Shown: positions 43,216-52,554 of the stretch, one piece after another
How positions within the stretch are numbered: position 1 is the first letter of the stretch
Layout: every line of letters starts with the position of its first letter
From: Bdellovibrio svalbardensis
GTDB lineage: Bacteria; Bdellovibrionota; Bdellovibrionia; Bdellovibrionales; Bdellovibrionaceae
Length of the DNA stretch: 64,000 bases
Reading direction: 5' to 3'
NCBI RefSeq assembly: GCF_029531655.1
Contig: NZ_JANRMI010000003.1
Location: 248,001-312,000, forward strand
The notes under the pieces: model-generated
The model's input: only the letters and a program-made list of their open reading frames with translations
Database searches by the model: none
What the model was told of the DNA's origin: nothing
Position numbers and translations under genes: made by a program

Positions 43216-44258
43216 TCAAATACCCAAAGGCCTATGGTGATGAGGAATAATGACAATCCATATTTAAAGACCTGGCGAAGTTCACTTCCCACCGGACTGG
43301 AAATACTTTTCAATTTCGATATAAAGCTGCCGGATACGAACAGAACCGCCACTGAAAGATAGAATCCCCAATAGGTTCCCGCAAAGATATAGTGGTACGC
43401 CAAGTTCATGCCGATAAATGCCAACCACCAGAAGGCCAATAAACGACGGGCATTATCAAAACCCAGCCAGTTCACGGTGTTTTTAAATCCTGCCTGGCTG
43501 CTCGGAAGGATGTTCGTGAAGTTTTTCAGGTGCACGATGAACAGCACTCCCCAGCCCCACAAGCAACCCAACCAGAAAATTTCCTGATCAAGGCGTGCAC
43601 CCATCGAAAGCTGGTAACCGACGGTTAAAAGAGGTCCCAACAACAGAAACAGGGCAAACTCTCCACCAATTTGGTATTTGAATGAGTTCTGTCTTTTAAA
43701 CTGCGCCCACAATCCGACGGCAAATGAGATTGCGATGACGATGGCAACCTCTGGAAAAGCGAAAACCACCGGAATGGCACAGATTCCTGCTAACAATAAA
43801 AACAAAGAAGAAAAGTTTTTGACTTGAATCGCCGTCAACCAGCCATTTTGGATAGAACGACTTCCACTGTTGGCAATAATTCGATCAACGCCTTTGATGT
43901 GATCCATAAAATCATTGCGCAGATTCACGGAAATCAGAGTGAAGATCAGACCGATCGTGGCGATGATTGTCGTAAAGGGATCACGTCCTGTTTTATCGAC
44001 GATATTCTTGGTCAAAACCAAAAACAATGGAACTAAAAGCAAAAGAAAGCTGCGCACCTTAACAGACTTCAAGGCTACCACGAACCATGACGGGCGATTG
44101 AGTTCACTTACGGGAACAATTTTAAAGGTGACCGTCTCTGACGCCGAATTGACGTTCAAAGATTGCACCGGCAAGGCGCGCTTATCAGAGGCAAAAGTGC
44201 CCAGCAAATAAGATTCAAACTCTGGAGAGTCTTTAGAAAGCGTGACCAAGTGACTCAC
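43191..44258 (-). CDS. UbiA-family prenyltransferase
   Basis: An integral membrane protein of 355 aa with about eight helices. The first aspartate motif is in NLRNDFMDHIKGVDR; a second, weaker one is near the middle. UbiA enzymes join polyprenyl chains to aromatic rings, as in quinone or haem synthesis. The substrate is unknown; a second UbiA enzyme (menA, 50324) is in this window, so this one may serve another acceptor. The start codon is GTG and overlaps the TAG of the upstream polyprenyl synthase by one base. Confidence 0.82.
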   Translation of the reverse strand: MSHLVTLSKDSPEFESYLLGTFASDKRALPVQSLNVNSASETVTFKIVPVSELNRPSWFVVALKSVKVRSFLLLLVPLFLVLTKNIVDKTGRDPFTTIIATIGLIFTLISVNLRNDFMDHIKGVDRIIANSGSRSIQNGWLTAIQVKNFSSLFLLLAGICAIPVVFAFPEVAIVIAISFAVGLWAQFKRQNSFKYQIGGEFALFLLLGPLLTVGYQLSMGARLDQEIFWLGCLWGWGVLFIVHLKNFTNILPSSQAGFKNTVNWLGFDNARRLLAFWWLAFIGMNLAYHYIFAGTYWGFYLSVAVLFVSGSFISKLKSISSPVGSELRQVFKYGLSLFLITIGLWVFECLWYLIA

Positions 44259-45211
44259 TAAGGTTTCCTTCTCCAGTACAAGATCTCCGTCAGCGGACGA
44301 AGCTGTTCAATGAGATTTTCCTCACCAGGCTGCAAATGTTTTCTGAGTCTTTCAAGATGATGATCGTACATTTTGATCAAGCCTTTGTTCATTTCATCGA
44401 ACTCAGCAAGTTTCTGGTCGAATTGATCTTTGCCACCAATGCTCGCGTAGTACTCTTCCAGATTTTTACTTTTCACAATTTGATCGATCTCTTGACGACT
44501 GCGACCGCGACAAACGAAAGCGCCGAAGGAATTCAGATAGCCCGATTTCAAATCACCCAAGATGGCTTTGCCTTCGTCGTTACGAATATCGTAATCCAAA
44601 AGGTCATCACTTCGCTGGAACAACTGTCCAAGCAAAGTGCCCATCTCTTCCAAAGTTTGATGCAACTCTTCGTTGTATCTTTCTTTGGCGATGAACGGAG
44701 CGCGAATACACCATTTAAACAAACTGGCGGTTTTGAGATTGTGAATGCGGTCCAATTGCTCAAGAGTCACGAAGAAGTCGCCAACAACAGAGTCCTGCAA
44801 CCACTCGCCTTCAAGCAAATCAGAAATCACTTCAGCTGTGTATTGAACTAGCTTGATATTTCCGTGACCAGAAAGATTGACCATCACGCGAGCGAGCAAA
44901 TAGTCGCCAGCCAACACCGCGTACTCTGGAGTGTACTTCAACCAAGCCGCTGTTTTACCACGACGAAGATTTGAACGGTCGATCAAATCATCATGCAACA
45001 AAGAGGCGTTGTGAATGAACTCGATAGTCTGAGCCAAAAGATGTTCCGCTTTGGCATCCAGGGACAGGTTCGAGCCCATCATTCGAATTAATTTCGCACG
45101 AAATCCTTTACCACCTGCAAAGAGGTCATCATAAAGCTTATTCAGCTTTGGTAAATAGGCAGGGAAATCCCTGGAATCATAGACTTTAAGATCAATGACA
45201 TTGCGCGACAA
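44258..45211 (-). CDS. polyprenyl diphosphate synthase
   Basis: A 317-aa trans-isoprenyl diphosphate synthase making the long side chain of a quinone. It has the first aspartate motif HDDLIDRSNLRRGK (Asp74, Asp75, Asp78) and a second motif DDLLDYD near residue 207. GGKGFRAK replaces the usual GGKRLRP at the start. It is the first gene of an operon with a UbiA enzyme. Chain length is not predictable here, so no symbol is given. Confidence 0.92.
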   Translation of the reverse strand: MSRNVIDLKVYDSRDFPAYLPKLNKLYDDLFAGGKGFRAKLIRMMGSNLSLDAKAEHLLAQTIEFIHNASLLHDDLIDRSNLRRGKTAAWLKYTPEYAVLAGDYLLARVMVNLSGHGNIKLVQYTAEVISDLLEGEWLQDSVVGDFFVTLEQLDRIHNLKTASLFKWCIRAPFIAKERYNEELHQTLEEMGTLLGQLFQRSDDLLDYDIRNDEGKAILGDLKSGYLNSFGAFVCRGRSRQEIDQIVKSKNLEEYYASIGGKDQFDQKLAEFDEMNKGLIKMYDHHLERLRKHLQPGEENLIEQLRPLTEILYWRRKP

Positions 45212-45289
45212 TGGTAACTCCTAATATGGAGTCAAAATGGCGAGATATCTTCTTGCTGTCAAGGGACTACAGGCCTTAAAGTCCCCGGA

Positions 45290-45745
45290 ATGGAAGAATT
45301 TAAATTCACTGGTAAAGAATGGTGGCGCGAAGGTGTTCGCTTTGAATGCACAGGCTCTGGCAAGTGCTGCACTTCGCATGGCGAATATGGCTTCGTTTAT
45401 CTCAACTTGGAAGACCGCCAGCGTTTTGCCAAGCATTTGGGAATCCGCACCTCTGAGTTCACCAAGAACTACTGCGAGAAAACCGGCGGGATCTGGCATC
45501 TGAAAGAAGATCCTAAAAATCCTGATTGTATGTTTTTAAAAGGCAAAGGCTGTGGCGTCTATGAAGCTCGCCCCACGCAGTGCCGTACTTGGCCGTTCTG
45601 GCCTGAAGTGATGAACGCAAAATCTTGGGCAAAAGACGTCAAGGCTTTCTGTCCCGGAGTGGGACGTGGCCCCGTTATTTCTGCTGAGAAAATCGAGGAG
45701 CAACTTCGCGATCAACTAAAAAGCGAGCAAGGCTGGGGTAAATAG
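45290..45745 (+). CDS. YkgJ-family cysteine-cluster protein
   Basis: A 151-aa protein with the YkgJ metal-binding pattern: FECTGSGKCCTSHGEYG, GCGVYEARPTQCRTWPFWP and a final FCPG. Up to nine cysteines suggest a zinc or iron-sulfur site. The family's job is not known. It is divergent from the polyprenyl synthase gene. No signal peptide. Confidence 0.88.
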   Translation: MEEFKFTGKEWWREGVRFECTGSGKCCTSHGEYGFVYLNLEDRQRFAKHLGIRTSEFTKNYCEKTGGIWHLKEDPKNPDCMFLKGKGCGVYEARPTQCRTWPFWPEVMNAKSWAKDVKAFCPGVGRGPVISAEKIEEQLRDQLKSEQGWGK

Positions 45746-45841
45746 CTTGGAAAGAGACGGCTACATTACAGCCGTCATAATTCCGTCAAAATTCTCATTC
45801 TGAGTCTTAAGCCCCCCCGATGAACTGTCGAAAAGTACTGC

Positions 45842-47854
45842 ATGAAGTACGTTAATGCGAAGTTCACCACCCTTATGTGCGTCTTGGCCTTGTCGGCATC
45901 AGCTCTTACTGGCTGTGAAGATCCCGCTGTTGAAGTGGGCGTCTTGGGTAAAAAACTATCTGCACCCGCTCTTAAAGGGACAAGTCCTTTTGATCAAAGC
46001 TTCAGTTCTCAGAATTATGTTCATATCACTGGATCTTGTGACACTCGCGTCGGTGATGTTTCTGTCAGCTTTAAAATCGGGAGCAAAACCGGATCTGGCA
46101 GCGCAGGCACCAGCCCCACTTCAACCGAAATTGCCAACGCGGCAATGTACCATACTCCATCAAGCAGTCCGGATTTAACAGGCACCTCATTGACCGGCCC
46201 TATCGTCAACGATGTGAATTGTGCCGACGGAGTGTTTGATTTTTACTTAACGAAAAATGACTTGCTCTCTGTGTGGGGGTTTGACGGCACTTCAACCAAT
46301 ATAGATGTGACTGTCATCTATATCAAAGGATCAACACTGATCGGTGACACGCAAGTCTTGACCCTCACTGATCCAAAGGGCAGCAACGGTTCCGGCGGCA
46401 ATGTCGCGACCAAGATCGCGGTTGAGAAGCAGTGGCCACATGGCTTTGCCGGTTCTGGGCGCTGTGAAGGCTTCAATGTTTTTCTGACTGATGCCAATAA
46501 CAATTGGGCGTCGTCTTCGGCCCCTGTCACATTCAGTCTTTCCCAAGCAAAGGGCGGCAGTGCTGCTACGACAGTGTTTGGTTATTCATCTTGGGAAACC
46601 TGCAACAGTTCTTTGATAAATCCGATTGCGGGCGTCAGTTCATTCACTATTCCCGCAGGACAAAACAGCATTCAAATCATGATACCAATGCCATCAGATG
46701 TGGGTTCACTCGATCAAACATTCAGCATTAGCGCCATCAGTTCTGGCCTGAACTCTGCAACCGCTGATTCTTATATCCTTCGCAACTCAGCCTCCAGTCG
46801 TCGCTGGTTAACGGCGGATTCCCCAGGCAATAACCGCATTTATAAAGACATTTGCTATCCGACCAAGTTCTCTCGTTACAACTATACAGGTTCTTATGAA
46901 ACGACTGATGCGGCGATTGACGTCACACCTATCAGTGCCAATGCGAAGTTGAAATACTTTAACGATGCAAGCTGTACGAATCAAACTACGACGTTTTCCA
47001 TCCCGGCGAGCATTGCTTCAGTCAGCGGATACGTGAAGTATGTTTCCGATGCCAACGACACGGCATCTTCACTACGAATTCCTATAACTTTCGCCAACAC
47101 GAATGCCAATTACGACTTTGCATCTTACAGAGTGGATGTGGATCTCAGCGCCTCTGCCACAGTGACAAGAGTTGATTTTTGGGGTCCCAACTACATCCAG
47201 CGTGGCTACTGCAGTTCCTATAGAGTGGTTCGCGCCAACAACTACATGACGCCTATTCCAGATCCAGGCTCAAGCCTGACAGTTTCCTTAAGTTCAACGG
47301 CCTCTGGAACTTTCTATCCTTATTCGGGCTGCACAGGAACACCACTCAGTCAGGTGACGATTGGTTACGGCTCTGCCGATACTGAAGTTTACTTCAAGCC
47401 AGATGGAGTGCTCACTCCAGGAACCTACACCGTCACAGCGTCAGCCCCTGGGCTGACAAGTATGGTTCGAGATATGAAAGTTACTGCAGCATCTGCAACA
47501 AATTATACTCTCAACCAGCTCTTTGGTTCTGTTTTGGCCCAAGACACTTGTAGCGCTATGAAAATTTATACTTATGACTCGAACTCGAATCCGTCGTCGG
47601 ACGTTCCGATTAGCATCCTTTATTACTCTTCTGGCTTGTCTATTGCCACGGATGTTCAACTGTATCGGGACCCAAGTTGTAGCACTGCAATCACTCAAAA
47701 TACTGCGACAACTTTGACGTCTTCAGGATCACAGTACTATATGGTCTATATAAAATCGACGGCACTTACAGGATCCAGCTTCAGCCTGAACCTGCAAGTC
47801 AACTTTGAAACTATGTCACAGAGCCAAGCCTACAACATCTACTTGTCTCACTAG
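45842..47854 (+). CDS. large surface lipoprotein of unknown function (670 aa)
   Basis: The product has a clear lipobox ASALTGCEDP (Cys25) and a long Ser/Thr/Asn-rich beta region. Two or three Ig-like or immunoglobulin-type strands recur, each with a pair of cysteines (for example SWETCNSS, YCSSYR, SGCTGTP, DTCSAM, DPSCST). These suggest several disulfide-bonded domains. A weak AAG is the only ribosome site visible before the ATG. No family recognised; possibly exposed on the outer membrane. Confidence 0.72.
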   Translation: MKYVNAKFTTLMCVLALSASALTGCEDPAVEVGVLGKKLSAPALKGTSPFDQSFSSQNYVHITGSCDTRVGDVSVSFKIGSKTGSGSAGTSPTSTEIANAAMYHTPSSSPDLTGTSLTGPIVNDVNCADGVFDFYLTKNDLLSVWGFDGTSTNIDVTVIYIKGSTLIGDTQVLTLTDPKGSNGSGGNVATKIAVEKQWPHGFAGSGRCEGFNVFLTDANNNWASSSAPVTFSLSQAKGGSAATTVFGYSSWETCNSSLINPIAGVSSFTIPAGQNSIQIMIPMPSDVGSLDQTFSISAISSGLNSATADSYILRNSASSRRWLTADSPGNNRIYKDICYPTKFSRYNYTGSYETTDAAIDVTPISANAKLKYFNDASCTNQTTTFSIPASIASVSGYVKYVSDANDTASSLRIPITFANTNANYDFASYRVDVDLSASATVTRVDFWGPNYIQRGYCSSYRVVRANNYMTPIPDPGSSLTVSLSSTASGTFYPYSGCTGTPLSQVTIGYGSADTEVYFKPDGVLTPGTYTVTASAPGLTSMVRDMKVTAASATNYTLNQLFGSVLAQDTCSAMKIYTYDSNSNPSSDVPISILYYSSGLSIATDVQLYRDPSCSTAITQNTATTLTSSGSQYYMVYIKSTALTGSSFSLNLQVNFETMSQSQAYNIYLSH

Positions 47855-47881
47855 TTATCTAACCTGCGAAGTTGTTGAAAT

Positions 47882-48199
47882 TTAGATCTTAGATTTCAAC
47901 AACTTCAAAAGCTCTTCACGGTCCTTCTCGGGATGGACTGTGAAAGTTTCGGTTTTACCGTCTGTTGATGCAAAAGTAACAGCTTGAGTATCGTCAATGC
48001 AAACGTCCAAACAGCTGGAAGTGACAACTCTGATCTTAGAAAGATCACCGCTCTCTTTAAAGCTTTTCTTCAAAAAAGTTTTAAGATTCTCTCCCGCATT
48101 GCCTTCCTCTTTCAAAGAGGAAGCTGAAATAGACTTGTGACATTTCGTACAAACAAGAACCACTCCCTCAGACCAAGGTGTCTCTTCTTTTTTTAACAT
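47882..48199 (-). CDS. thioredoxin-fold [2Fe-2S] ferredoxin-like protein
   Basis: A 105-aa protein with LVCTKCHKS and, near residue 70, SSCLDVCIDD, the paired cysteines of the thioredoxin-like [2Fe-2S] ferredoxins; the spacing of the first two (CxxC) is shorter than in the type members, so the cluster may differ. GGAGA precedes the ATG at 48199, which overlaps the menE end by 7 bp. It is the last gene after menE. Confidence 0.72.
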   Translation of the reverse strand: MLKKEETPWSEGVVLVCTKCHKSISASSLKEEGNAGENLKTFLKKSFKESGDLSKIRVVTSSCLDVCIDDTQAVTFASTDGKTETFTVHPEKDREELLKLLKSKI

Positions 48200-49356
48200 A
48201 GTATTCTCCTTAGTGCGCTCCACTGAATCTTGCCCAGATCTGTGCGCGGGATCTCGGTTACAAAATGGATCTTTCTTATTTTTTCATAGGGCAAAACTTT
48301 TTCGCCATACAAGTTCGCAATCTTTTCGGCTGCACTCGAATTTAAAGTCGTGACCATATGAATCTCCGCCCCTAAACGTTCAGACGGCATATCCAATAAG
48401 CTTATATGTAATGGCCAGAGTGGATTGAGTTCAAGCGCCGATTGCTCAAGCACCGCCCGAAGTCTTGCGACGTTCGTGCCTTCTCCCCCAATTTTGACAT
48501 AGTCCTTGCTGCGTCCTGAAATTTTCAAAGCCATCCCCTGAACCTCACCACGATCTTCAGAGACAAACCAACCCTGAATCTTTGGATCCCAATGACGGGC
48601 TCCTTCCGCGGTGTTCTGGGCGTAGCAGGTAAATAGAGACAAAGCTTTCACTTCCAAAAAGCCCTCCTCATTGCTGCGAGCGTCGGCATGACTCAGAAGT
48701 TCAATCTCAGGATAGTCCTGGGCTTGGAGCGACTGCAGAGAGGCGGTGGCAATTTGCGAAGCTGTTTCGGTCATGCCATAACTTGGCAGAACCGGCCACC
48801 CCAATGCCCGAGCTTGCTCATACAATGGGGCATCAAACACACCTCCTCCGACAACGATGGCACGCATTGTTTCCGGAGCACGAAGATTGTGTGCAACCAA
48901 ATCATAAACTTGAGTGGGCACCAGTGCAGACAAGGTGCACTTCTCTTTAAGAATTGTTTGATAGAAATGCTGAGCGTCCCATTTGCCCTCTTTCAACGCA
49001 GGGACAACTCGCGATCCCGCGAGTTCAGACCGAATCTCTATGCCCAGCCCACCCACATGAAAATGCGGAAGAACTTGTGTCCAGATATCTTCTGCGGTGG
49101 CTTGAAGATGTTTGTTCACGGATACGGCAGAAGCGATCAGTGCCTTTTTAGAAAGTGCCACCAGCTTGGTTGATCCAATGGAGTCAGCCGTGGAACCCGA
49201 TGTGGCAATCCACACATGAGCTTGCAATCCAAGTTCATGCTGAACGCTTTCCGCTAAAGAATATAATTTATCGAAATCCGCCTTGGGAAAACGCGGATTT
49301 ATCAATATCACATTGTCATCCGTAGAAAGATCTAACGGAGTTTGATGTGATACCAT
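48193..49356 (-). CDS. menE: O-succinylbenzoate-CoA ligase-like enzyme
   Basis: An ANL-superfamily adenylating enzyme of 387 aa. It has IATSGSTADSIG (P-loop), YGMTETASQIA, the SEDRGE aspartate and the hinge region FVSEDRGEV and SKDYVKIGGEG. It lacks the first ~80-100 residues of ordinary MenE, starting close to the P-loop. It would make succinylbenzoyl-CoA for menaquinone. Context (menC upstream, menA further up) gives the substrate. Its start overlaps menC by 25 bp. Confidence 0.85.
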   Translation of the reverse strand: MVSHQTPLDLSTDDNVILINPRFPKADFDKLYSLAESVQHELGLQAHVWIATSGSTADSIGSTKLVALSKKALIASAVSVNKHLQATAEDIWTQVLPHFHVGGLGIEIRSELAGSRVVPALKEGKWDAQHFYQTILKEKCTLSALVPTQVYDLVAHNLRAPETMRAIVVGGGVFDAPLYEQARALGWPVLPSYGMTETASQIATASLQSLQAQDYPEIELLSHADARSNEEGFLEVKALSLFTCYAQNTAEGARHWDPKIQGWFVSEDRGEVQGMALKISGRSKDYVKIGGEGTNVARLRAVLEQSALELNPLWPLHISLLDMPSERLGAEIHMVTTLNSSAAEKIANLYGEKVLPYEKIRKIHFVTEIPRTDLGKIQWSALRRILC

Positions 49357-50327
49357 GGCAGGGCCTCCAAAAGTTTGTCAAAGCCGACACCGGTACCACG
49401 AACTCGGCGAAGAAACGGGCCCTTCGTATCCAACTCTGCAGCGAACACATCCATTTTATAGTGACGATGAGTGAGACAACCTGATTCTATAATCAATTCG
49501 CCATATTTTTTCTTAAGCTCCATCGCAATCGTCATGGCGTGCGCGACGCCCACCGGATGATCCATGTAACTGGTCACCGCAGCTTTCAAATTCCATTTTT
49601 GACAATGTCCAATTGCCATATCGACATCCATCTTCGCCGGCTTAATCACAATCACGTCAAAAGGAGCTTCGGCCTCTAACTGGTCCCAACGAACTTTGTT
49701 GTATTGATTATCAATAGCCAATTTCACAAGCTTTTTAGCTTCCATCCATGAATGAGCATCATAAGGAAATGGATCTTCCACATATTCAATGAGGGCGCGC
49801 ACTTTCGGATCGAGATTTTTCATAAAGCGCTCGAAGATCTGCCAATTTGCCAGAGCATTGAAATCAAGACGCATTTTAAAGCCCGCACCAGCAATATGCA
49901 CCAGAGCTTCGGCTTCCTCTTGAAGGTCTCGGCCAATTTTTACTTTGATGGTATCAAAACCTTCTCTTTTAACTTCATCCAATAGACCTGGTTTGACGTC
50001 TTCGGCGTGAGTCAGCAGGTAGTTATTCTTAACCGGAGTTCCTATATCAAAAAGATTTCGCTTCTTTGAACGTGCTTCGGCATCACGACGAGCCAACCAA
50101 ATAGTTTGCTCGATTTGCGCACTGATTTTTCCCGCACGCAGACCCGCCAATTGTTCTTCCAAAGACGGATCACCCAGCTCTGGCCACGGCTGAAGATCTC
50201 CATAACCTGTCAGACCGTCATTCCACTCAACTTTAAATAGTACGCCCTCACGATGAGTATCCAAACTCACCGCATTGAGCGATGCTACAGGCTTGAGTGT
50301 ATACGGGCTGTAACTAAGTTTGATCAA
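49332..50327 (-). CDS. menC: o-succinylbenzoate synthase
   Basis: An enolase-superfamily dehydratase (331 aa) in menaquinone synthesis. Visible are the KxK base pair in FDTIKVKIG, metal ligands in MRLDFNA and YVEDPFPYD, a third aspartate in VRWDQLE, and the second catalytic lysine in VIVIKPAKMD. The start is TTG (50325-50327) whose TTGA overlaps the menA stop. It is co-translated with menA and menE. Confidence 0.93.
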   Translation of the reverse strand: MIKLSYSPYTLKPVASLNAVSLDTHREGVLFKVEWNDGLTGYGDLQPWPELGDPSLEEQLAGLRAGKISAQIEQTIWLARRDAEARSKKRNLFDIGTPVKNNYLLTHAEDVKPGLLDEVKREGFDTIKVKIGRDLQEEAEALVHIAGAGFKMRLDFNALANWQIFERFMKNLDPKVRALIEYVEDPFPYDAHSWMEAKKLVKLAIDNQYNKVRWDQLEAEAPFDVIVIKPAKMDVDMAIGHCQKWNLKAAVTSYMDHPVGVAHAMTIAMELKKKYGELIIESGCLTHRHYKMDVFAAELDTKGPFLRRVRGTGVGFDKLLEALPWYHIKLR

Positions 50328-51202
50328 AAAATAAATCCTAACGTCAGCAAGAGTCCAAAGACCAAATGAAGACCGGCAGCTTGTCCTAAAAACTTATTAT
50401 AGACTGGGCTGGGTTCGGTCGTAAAAACATTTTTGGTCAACTTCACTGCCAAAGGCAATGCGAACAAAGATACCACGGCTGCAATCTTGTAACCCTCAAA
50501 CCACCAGTAGAGATTCATCACAAACGGCAAGAAACACATCGCTGCAATTTCCCAGCGTGCGAACTTGACGCCGAAACGCACGGCCAAGGTCTTTTTATTC
50601 ACCAGCTTATCACCTTCGCGGTCACGCAAGTTATTCACACACAGCAAAGCCGTCGCATGGAAACCAATTTGCAAACCCAGCACCAAGGCTTCAACCATCC
50701 ACTCGCCCGTATTCAAAAAGACGATTCCCATGACCGCCAAGACCCCAAAGAATGCGATGACAAAAAGATCCGCAATTCCAAGATAAGCCAAGGGGAAAGG
50801 GCCTGCCGTATAACAATAAGCCAGCAAAACAGAAGCCAAGCCAATCGCTATGATTGTCATGCCACCTTTCATGACCAAAGGAATACCACATAGAACTGCC
50901 AAGAAAAGCAAGAAGGTCGCAAGTCCCATGACTTGATTTGCGGTCAGAATCCCCGCCTGAGTAATACGTTGAGGACCAATGCGCTTTTCGGTGTCTGCAC
51001 CTTTTTTGAAATCCACCGCATCGTTCACGAGATTCGTTCCTATTTGAATAAGAAAAGAAGCTGCGAGTGCATAAAATAAAACATGGCCATCCCAAGACAG
51101 CCCAATGGCTTTTACCAAAGCGGTTCCAGCTAAACAGGGAACCAAAGCGGCCGTTAATGTTTTCGGGCGAAACGCGAGAATAATACTCTTAATTTGACTC
51201 AT
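50324..51202 (-). CDS. menA: 1,4-dihydroxy-2-naphthoate prenyltransferase
   Basis: A 292-aa UbiA-family membrane enzyme that attaches the polyprenyl tail to the naphthoate ring. It starts IILAFRPKTLTAALVPCLAG, and the aspartate motif NLVNDAVDFKKGAD with RIGPQRITQAG is typical of MenA. The ATG at 51202 is in front of this conserved start; the frame is open nearly 300 bp upstream but overlaps the divergent rmuC and has no homology. It heads the menA-menC-menE operon. Confidence 0.93.
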   Translation of the reverse strand: MSQIKSIILAFRPKTLTAALVPCLAGTALVKAIGLSWDGHVLFYALAASFLIQIGTNLVNDAVDFKKGADTEKRIGPQRITQAGILTANQVMGLATFLLFLAVLCGIPLVMKGGMTIIAIGLASVLLAYCYTAGPFPLAYLGIADLFVIAFFGVLAVMGIVFLNTGEWMVEALVLGLQIGFHATALLCVNNLRDREGDKLVNKKTLAVRFGVKFARWEIAAMCFLPFVMNLYWWFEGYKIAAVVSLFALPLAVKLTKNVFTTEPSPVYNKFLGQAAGLHLVFGLLLTLGFIF

Positions 51203-51305
51203 TCGCGCATCATACACTGTTTTTCGCGTGACCTGAAGCACTTCTAAAGGCAAAAAAAAGGCTGCTCTGCCAAAACTCGGAGTCTCTAAAAATACGGAGG
51301 ATGCC

Positions 51306-52532
51306 ATGACTATCATAAACTTCGTTGCCTTTATCGCCGGCGCATTAATTTCTGGATTAATCATCTTCTTCAAGGCGAAAGCGCAATCCGCGGCAGAAAA
51401 AGCCAACTTGCAGGCAGAACTCCAAACTTTGCAAATGAAGAATGAACTTCTCGCCAGCAGCCTTTCAGAACAAAAAAGCCTGATGATCGAAGCACGCAAA
51501 CAGCAGGAAGCCCTGGCTGAGCGTATGAATGTTCAATTTGAAGTCGTTGCACAAAAAATATTCGAAGAGAAATCTGTTAAGTTCACCGAATCAAATCATA
51601 AAAACATCTCTGCTGTTCTTGAACCCCTGAAAGAGCGCATTAAGGACTTCGAAAAGAAAGTTGAAGAAACCTACTCCACTGAAAGATCAGAACGCGGAAT
51701 GCTGCGCGGAGAGCTTGCGAAGCTGATGGAACTGAACAAAGTGATGTCGACCGATGCGCAAAACCTCACCAAAGCTTTGAAGGGTGAAGTCAAAACCCAG
51801 GGCAATTGGGGCGAACTTATTCTTGAGAATATCCTGGAACGTTCAGGCCTGCGCAAAGGGGAAGAGTACACTGTCCAGGGAACCGACATGGACTTGCGTG
51901 GTGACGACGGACAAATCCTGCGCCCCGACGTGATCGTGAATCTTCCAGACAGCAAGCATATTGTCGTCGACTCAAAAATGACTTTACTGGCCTACGAGCA
52001 GTACTCTTCGTCTGAGCACGCTGAAGATCAGGAACGCTTCGGCAAACTGCATATCGAATCTTTAAAGAAGCATATCGATGGTCTTTCTGAAAAGAAATAC
52101 CATGCGGCCGACAAACTGGTGTCTCCAGACTTCGTGATCCTCTTCATGCCGTTGGAACCTGCATTTGCCTTGGCCTTCCGTTTAAAACCAGATCTCTTCC
52201 AGTACGCCTGGGAAAAGAATGTGGCCATCGTCAGCCCAACGACCCTGCTGGCAACGCTTAGAACAGTTTCAGCTTTATGGAAACAAGATCGCCAGGAAAA
52301 AAATGCTTTGGAAATTGCAAAGCGTGGCGGCCTGCTTTACGAAAAGTTCGCAAATCTTCTAAAGGACCTTCAAAACCTTGGTGAGAAATTGGGCGCGGCT
52401 CAAAAAGCTCACGAAGAGGTCATCAAGAAAGTTTCAGATGGCCGTGGCAACTTGATGGATCAGGTTGAAGATTTGAAGCGTTTGGGAGCAAAGACGGAAA
52501 AATCTTTGCCTCAGCTAGAGCCCATTTCTTAG
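51306..52532 (+). CDS. rmuC: DNA recombination protein RmuC
   Basis: A 408-aa protein with an N-terminal membrane anchor (INFVAFIAGALISGLIIFF), a long coiled coil (about 25-140) and the RmuC nuclease-like domain: GNWGELILENILERSGL, RPDVIVNLPDSKHIVVDSK and FVILFMPLEPAF. It is thought to limit inverted-repeat rearrangements. GGAGG precedes the ATG. It is divergent from menA. Confidence 0.95.
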   Translation: MTIINFVAFIAGALISGLIIFFKAKAQSAAEKANLQAELQTLQMKNELLASSLSEQKSLMIEARKQQEALAERMNVQFEVVAQKIFEEKSVKFTESNHKNISAVLEPLKERIKDFEKKVEETYSTERSERGMLRGELAKLMELNKVMSTDAQNLTKALKGEVKTQGNWGELILENILERSGLRKGEEYTVQGTDMDLRGDDGQILRPDVIVNLPDSKHIVVDSKMTLLAYEQYSSSEHAEDQERFGKLHIESLKKHIDGLSEKKYHAADKLVSPDFVILFMPLEPAFALAFRLKPDLFQYAWEKNVAIVSPTTLLATLRTVSALWKQDRQEKNALEIAKRGGLLYEKFANLLKDLQNLGEKLGAAQKAHEEVIKKVSDGRGNLMDQVEDLKRLGAKTEKSLPQLEPIS

Positions 52533-52554
52533 TCAGGCTTCTTAGCCCGGCTTT

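Noticed and set aside
50324-51499. Longer menA starting near 51499
   Set aside because: The extra 99 codons overlap the divergent rmuC gene and have no resemblance to UbiA enzymes.
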